Assembly: GCA_030149685.1 (NCBI GenBank)
Contig: JASLGI010000022.1
Coordinates: 1 to 8,567, forward strand
From: Bacillaceae bacterium
GTDB taxonomy: Bacteria; Bacillota; Bacilli; Bacillales_A; Planococcaceae
Length of the DNA stretch: 8,567 nucleotides
Reading direction: 5' to 3'
Shown here: one piece after another, positions 6,944 to 8,567 of the stretch
Layout: each line of letters starts with the position of its first letter
Numbering within the stretch: the first letter of the stretch is position 1
Made by a program: the position numbers and the translations under genes
Notes under the pieces: generated by a model
What the model was told of the DNA's origin: nothing
Database searches by the model: none
The model's input: the letters and a program-made list of their open reading frames with translations, nothing else

Positions 6944-7645
6944 ATGAAATTAAAACACGTTTTATTTACGTTAGCTTTTCTTATTCTCGTTTTAATTGCC
7001 GGAGGAGTTTGGCAAGTCTTTAAAGGAAATCCACTCGGTGCGATGAATGCTGAGAAAGAAACCGAACAATACGTCAAAAATCATTATGCAGATACTAATT
7101 GGTCTGTCGTACAAACAGTTTATGACTTCAAAAATGCAGCATATGTCGTTCGAGTAAAAGATGAAAATAATAAAACGTACCACTTAACGTGGAAAGGTTT
7201 TTCCGGAAAAACCTTAGCCGATGATGAAATACTTGAATCTCGTATCGACGATTCATTATTATCTGAGCGACTAAATGAAGAAGCGAGTGAGGCGTTAACA
7301 CAACTATTCCGTTCGACACGTCCGGAAGTTCTGTCTGTCGATGTGTCGTTTGAAGTATTGCAAGGAGAAGACCCTGATATGACGTGGTCTCCTTCTTTAC
7401 AGCCTGTACGCCCTTTTACTTTCACTGTCTTTGTAGACGGGACAAAGTATGATTCTACCGACCTCGTACGAGAGCTTGCGCAACATTTACAAGCTGTCGC
7501 GAATAAGCAGTCACTCGATTATTCAACAGGAACTATTCGAGTCATTGAACCGACGACGGAAAAAGAAATGTACGTATCTAAATTTTCACCTGACGTTGAT
7601 GAGTCTATTCACGTTCGTCAATTCGAACAAAAAATTGAACAATAA
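6944..7645 (+). CDS. Membrane-anchored YfjL-like protein of unknown function
   Basis: The product has 233 residues. A single hydrophobic segment at about 6-26 after a short basic start (MKLK) predicts an N-in membrane anchor with a large outward-facing domain. No lipobox and no clear signal-peptidase site are seen. Right after the helix comes GNPLG (28-32), then AEKETEQYVKNHYADTNW. That GNP-x-x start followed by a helix ending in K-x-Y is typical of the YfjL-like family of Bacillus proteins, as I recall it. The rest looks like two alpha/beta units with no catalytic motif I recognise. The ribosome binding site AAAGGAG overlaps the mnmM stop and the gap is 12 bases, so the two are co-transcribed. 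That says nothing firm about function. Family placement is moderate; role unknown. Confidence 0.82.
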   Translation: MKLKHVLFTLAFLILVLIAGGVWQVFKGNPLGAMNAEKETEQYVKNHYADTNWSVVQTVYDFKNAAYVVRVKDENNKTYHLTWKGFSGKTLADDEILESRIDDSLLSERLNEEASEALTQLFRSTRPEVLSVDVSFEVLQGEDPDMTWSPSLQPVRPFTFTVFVDGTKYDSTDLVRELAQHLQAVANKQSLDYSTGTIRVIEPTTEKEMYVSKFSPDVDESIHVRQFEQKIEQ

Positions 7646-7678
7646 AAAAGAGGAGCGGGTCATTCCGCGCCTCTTTTT
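7645..7678. terminator. Bidirectional terminator between the YfjL-like and lipoprotein genes
   Basis: AAAAAGAGG (7645-7653) pairs with CCTCTTTTT (7670-7678). After an A/G mismatch, GCGG (7655-7658) pairs with CCGC (7665-7668) around a six-base loop. It serves both convergent genes; the lipoprotein stop is 2 bases beyond it. Confidence 0.92.
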
Positions 7679-7679
7679 A

Positions 7680-8198
7680 TTATTCACCTAAACGTTTTGT
7701 ACGTTCTTCTTCTAACGTTTTAATTTCTTTCCACATCTCTTTATCGATTGTCGCAAAGTTTGCATCATCTGACTCAGTATAAACTGCTTCTTCAATTTCT
7801 TTACCTAAACGACCACTGTATCCATACTCCACAGTATCCGCTAATTTAAACGCTTTTTTATACACTGGTTCTTCTGACTCTAAAAAGTCTAAATAAGCTG
7901 TCATCGCATTCGCTTCACGATTATTCCCTAAAAGTGGATCTTCAGATACTTCACGTGCTTTTGCGTAATCTTCTGCTTCGATTGCTTCTTTCATTTCATC
8001 GAGCTTCATAATGATTTGTTGTGCGATACTTGGCTTTTTATCTTCATCTTGTTTTACTTCTTCTTTTTCTACTTCTTGTTCCACAGCTGGTTTTTCTTCT
8101 ACTTTGCTTCCTGATGATTGTTCTGCATCATCCGCTGCGCCACAAGCCCCTAAAAGTAACATCGTACCTAATGCTGACGTGAATAATAATTTTCTCAT
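7680..8198 (-). CDS. Small lipoprotein of unknown function
   Basis: The product has 172 residues. It has a lipoprotein signal peptide: basic MRK, a hydrophobic stretch, then the lipobox LGAC with the lipidated Cys at residue 19. Mature start is therefore C19, anchored to the outer face of the membrane. Next is a Glu/Lys/Ser-rich low-complexity linker (about 22-52), then a mainly helical domain (QQIIMKLDEMKEAIEAEDYAKAREV, then a Tyr-rich segment VEYGYSG, and a charged helical C-end). I do not recognise the domain. Start choice: AAGGAG at 8207-8212 is 8 bases before ATG 8198 and 5 before ATG 8201; either gives nearly the same protein. The longer frame to 8234 is ruled out because that ATG lies in the -10 box. 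It is transcribed alone from its own promoter and reads toward the YfjL-like gene. Confidence 0.85.
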   Translation of the reverse strand: MRKLLFTSALGTMLLLGACGAADDAEQSSGSKVEEKPAVEQEVEKEEVKQDEDKKPSIAQQIIMKLDEMKEAIEAEDYAKAREVSEDPLLGNNREANAMTAYLDFLESEEPVYKKAFKLADTVEYGYSGRLGKEIEEAVYTESDDANFATIDKEMWKEIKTLEEERTKRLGE

Positions 8199-8206
8199 CA
8201 TTTTCT

Positions 8207-8212
8207 CTCCTT
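8207..8212 (-). promoter_or_regulatory. Ribosome binding site of the lipoprotein gene
   Basis: AAGGAG on the minus strand. Its distance (8 bases) favours ATG 8198 over ATG 8201 (5 bases). Confidence 0.75.
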
Positions 8213-8232
8213 CGTAAGATTTATCTCGATTC

Positions 8233-8260
8233 ATTATACCTTTATTCTTCTAAACTTCAA
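8233..8260 (-). promoter_or_regulatory. Sigma-A promoter of the lipoprotein gene
   Basis: TTGAAG (8260-8255), a 16-base spacer, and a consensus TATAAT (8238-8233). Transcription would start near 8226, leaving a leader of about 28 bases. Confidence 0.82.
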
Positions 8261-8269
8261 ACGTTTTCA
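8256..8269 (-). promoter_or_regulatory. Candidate CcpA (cre) operator over the lipoprotein -35
   Basis: TGAAAACGTTTGAA on the minus strand fits the cre consensus TGWAARCGYTWNCW at 13 of 14 positions; the mismatch is A for C near the end. It overlaps the -35 box, a place where CcpA would repress. One such match can occur by chance, so this is tentative. Confidence 0.35.
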
Positions 8270-8280
8270 ATAAACTGCGA

Positions 8281-8359
8281 AATATTTGAAATTTTCTATT
8301 TATTATGAGATAAAAAACGAAAAAAGCGTAAAATCAATCATTCACTCTTCTTCCGTCTC
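8281..8359. other. AT-rich spacer between the lipoprotein promoter and the IS right end
   Basis: No gene, promoter or strong hairpin is seen here. It is AT-rich with A/T runs (for example 8312-8327). The 16-20 bases next to the IS end (about 8340-8359, minus strand) would be the guide if the TnpB omega-RNA reads out of the element. Confidence 0.5.
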
Positions 8360-8460
8360 TGAACTACTACTAGGCTAAAGCCTAGTAGATTCCTAAGTAC
8401 AGCATTCTAACGAACGCTAATTGATTAGGCTATCCCCGTAGTCCCTACGGTTAGAAGTCT
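8360..8460 (-). ncRNA. Probable TnpB omega-RNA (reRNA) scaffold at the IS right end
   Basis: In IS200/IS605-type elements a guide RNA overlaps the 3' end of tnpB and the right end (established knowledge). Here, on the minus strand, the last tnpB codons form a stem CCGTAG/CTACGG (8450-8445 with 8441-8436) with a three-base loop. After the stop come about 35 bases, then a perfect 9-base hairpin (8367-8375 with 8380-8388, loop of four), then TTCA at 8363-8360. The boundaries are estimates; the 5' end may lie further into tnpB. Confidence 0.5.
8367..8388. repeat. Perfect inverted repeat at the IS right end
   Basis: CTACTAGGC (8367-8375), loop TAAA, GCCTAGTAG (8380-8388). No T-tract follows on either strand, so it is not an intrinsic terminator. 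Its place just inside the right end matches the sub-terminal hairpin recognised by the TnpA transposase of IS200/IS605 elements, and the last stem of omega-RNAs. Confidence 0.85.
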
Positions 8461-8567
8461 TTCAGCTTCTTTTTTCAGATTCTGTCCTGCGTTAATATCT
8501 CTATCGTGATGTGTATGACATGACGGGCATGTCCATTTACGTAAATTGAGATTTTTAACGTCTTTAT
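8425..8567 (-). CDS. tnpB: TnpB-type RNA-guided nuclease of an IS200/IS605-family element (C-terminal part)
   Basis: Only the last 46 codons are in the window; the gene continues beyond the right edge. Seen: the second half of the zinc-ribbon (WTCPSC), then [12 protein letters not shown], the RuvC-III motif with its catalytic Asp, typical of TnpB of IS605/IS1341 elements. It ends ...[10 protein letters not shown] and TAA at 8425-8427; that end is often conserved because it also encodes an omega-RNA stem. Established: TnpB is an RNA-guided DNA endonuclease that helps keep the element in the genome. Whether the N-terminal part is intact, and whether a tnpA is present, cannot be seen. The visible residues show no damage. 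It reads toward the lipoprotein gene. Confidence 0.9.
   Translation of the reverse strand, partial: KDVKNLNLRKWTCPSCHTHHDRDINAGQNLKKEAERLLTVGTTGIA

Noticed and set aside
7120..7425. 101-codon open frame on - inside the YfjL-like gene
   Set aside because: Ser-rich shadow with no ribosome binding site, opposite a gene with clear operon context.
8199..8234. Longer lipoprotein start (ATG at 8234)
   Set aside because: That ATG lies in the TATAAT -10 box, and the true signal peptide begins at MRKLLF.
8367..8388. The perfect inverted repeat as an intrinsic terminator or CRISPR repeat
   Set aside because: No T-run follows it on either strand and it occurs once only; its position fits the IS right end.

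Overview
The window looks like ordinary chromosome from a low-to-moderate GC member of the Bacillales (Bacillaceae-like). Reasons: strong AAGGAGG-type ribosome binding sites, GTG and TTG starts, TTGACA/TATAAT promoters with 17-base spacers, a leuS T-box leader, a purine riboswitch in front of a PbuX-like permease, and proteins that resemble Bacillus subtilis YtfP, PbuX, LeuS and YtqB along their whole length. I cannot name the genus.

Layout, left to right. (1) A YtfP/HI0933-family flavoprotein gene on + (TTG start at 125), behind an extended -10 promoter. It converges on (2) a xanthine/guanine-type NCS2 permease gene (pbuX) on -, with a shared bidirectional terminator between them. Upstream of pbuX is a complete guanine-class purine riboswitch with its own sigma-A promoter. 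(3) A YvbK-like GNAT acetyltransferase gene on - fills the gap between that promoter and the leuS terminator. (4) leuS on - is preceded by a textbook leucine T-box (CUC specifier, T-box sequence, terminator) and a TTGTCA-N17-TACAAT promoter. (5) Divergent from leuS, on +, is a two-gene operon: mnmM (ytqB), a tRNA wobble-uridine methyltransferase, and a membrane-anchored YfjL-like protein. It ends at a bidirectional terminator. (6) A small lipoprotein gene of unknown function lies on -, with a good promoter and a CcpA-box-like sequence over its -35. (7) At the right edge is the 3' end of a TnpB-type (IS200/IS605/IS1341) gene on -, with its right-end hairpin and a probable omega-RNA region.

Shared themes: ytfP-like, leuS and mnmM all act on RNA or translation, and leuS is controlled by the charging state of tRNA-Leu. 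pbuX is probably shut off by guanine through the riboswitch. The two main promoters lie back to back at about 6176-6285.

No clearly new multi-gene system is visible. The parts most worth a second look are the TnpB right end with its candidate omega-RNA and guide, the expression platform of the pbuX riboswitch (12-base complement of the P1 strand plus possible SD masking), and the uncharacterised lipoprotein and YfjL-like proteins.
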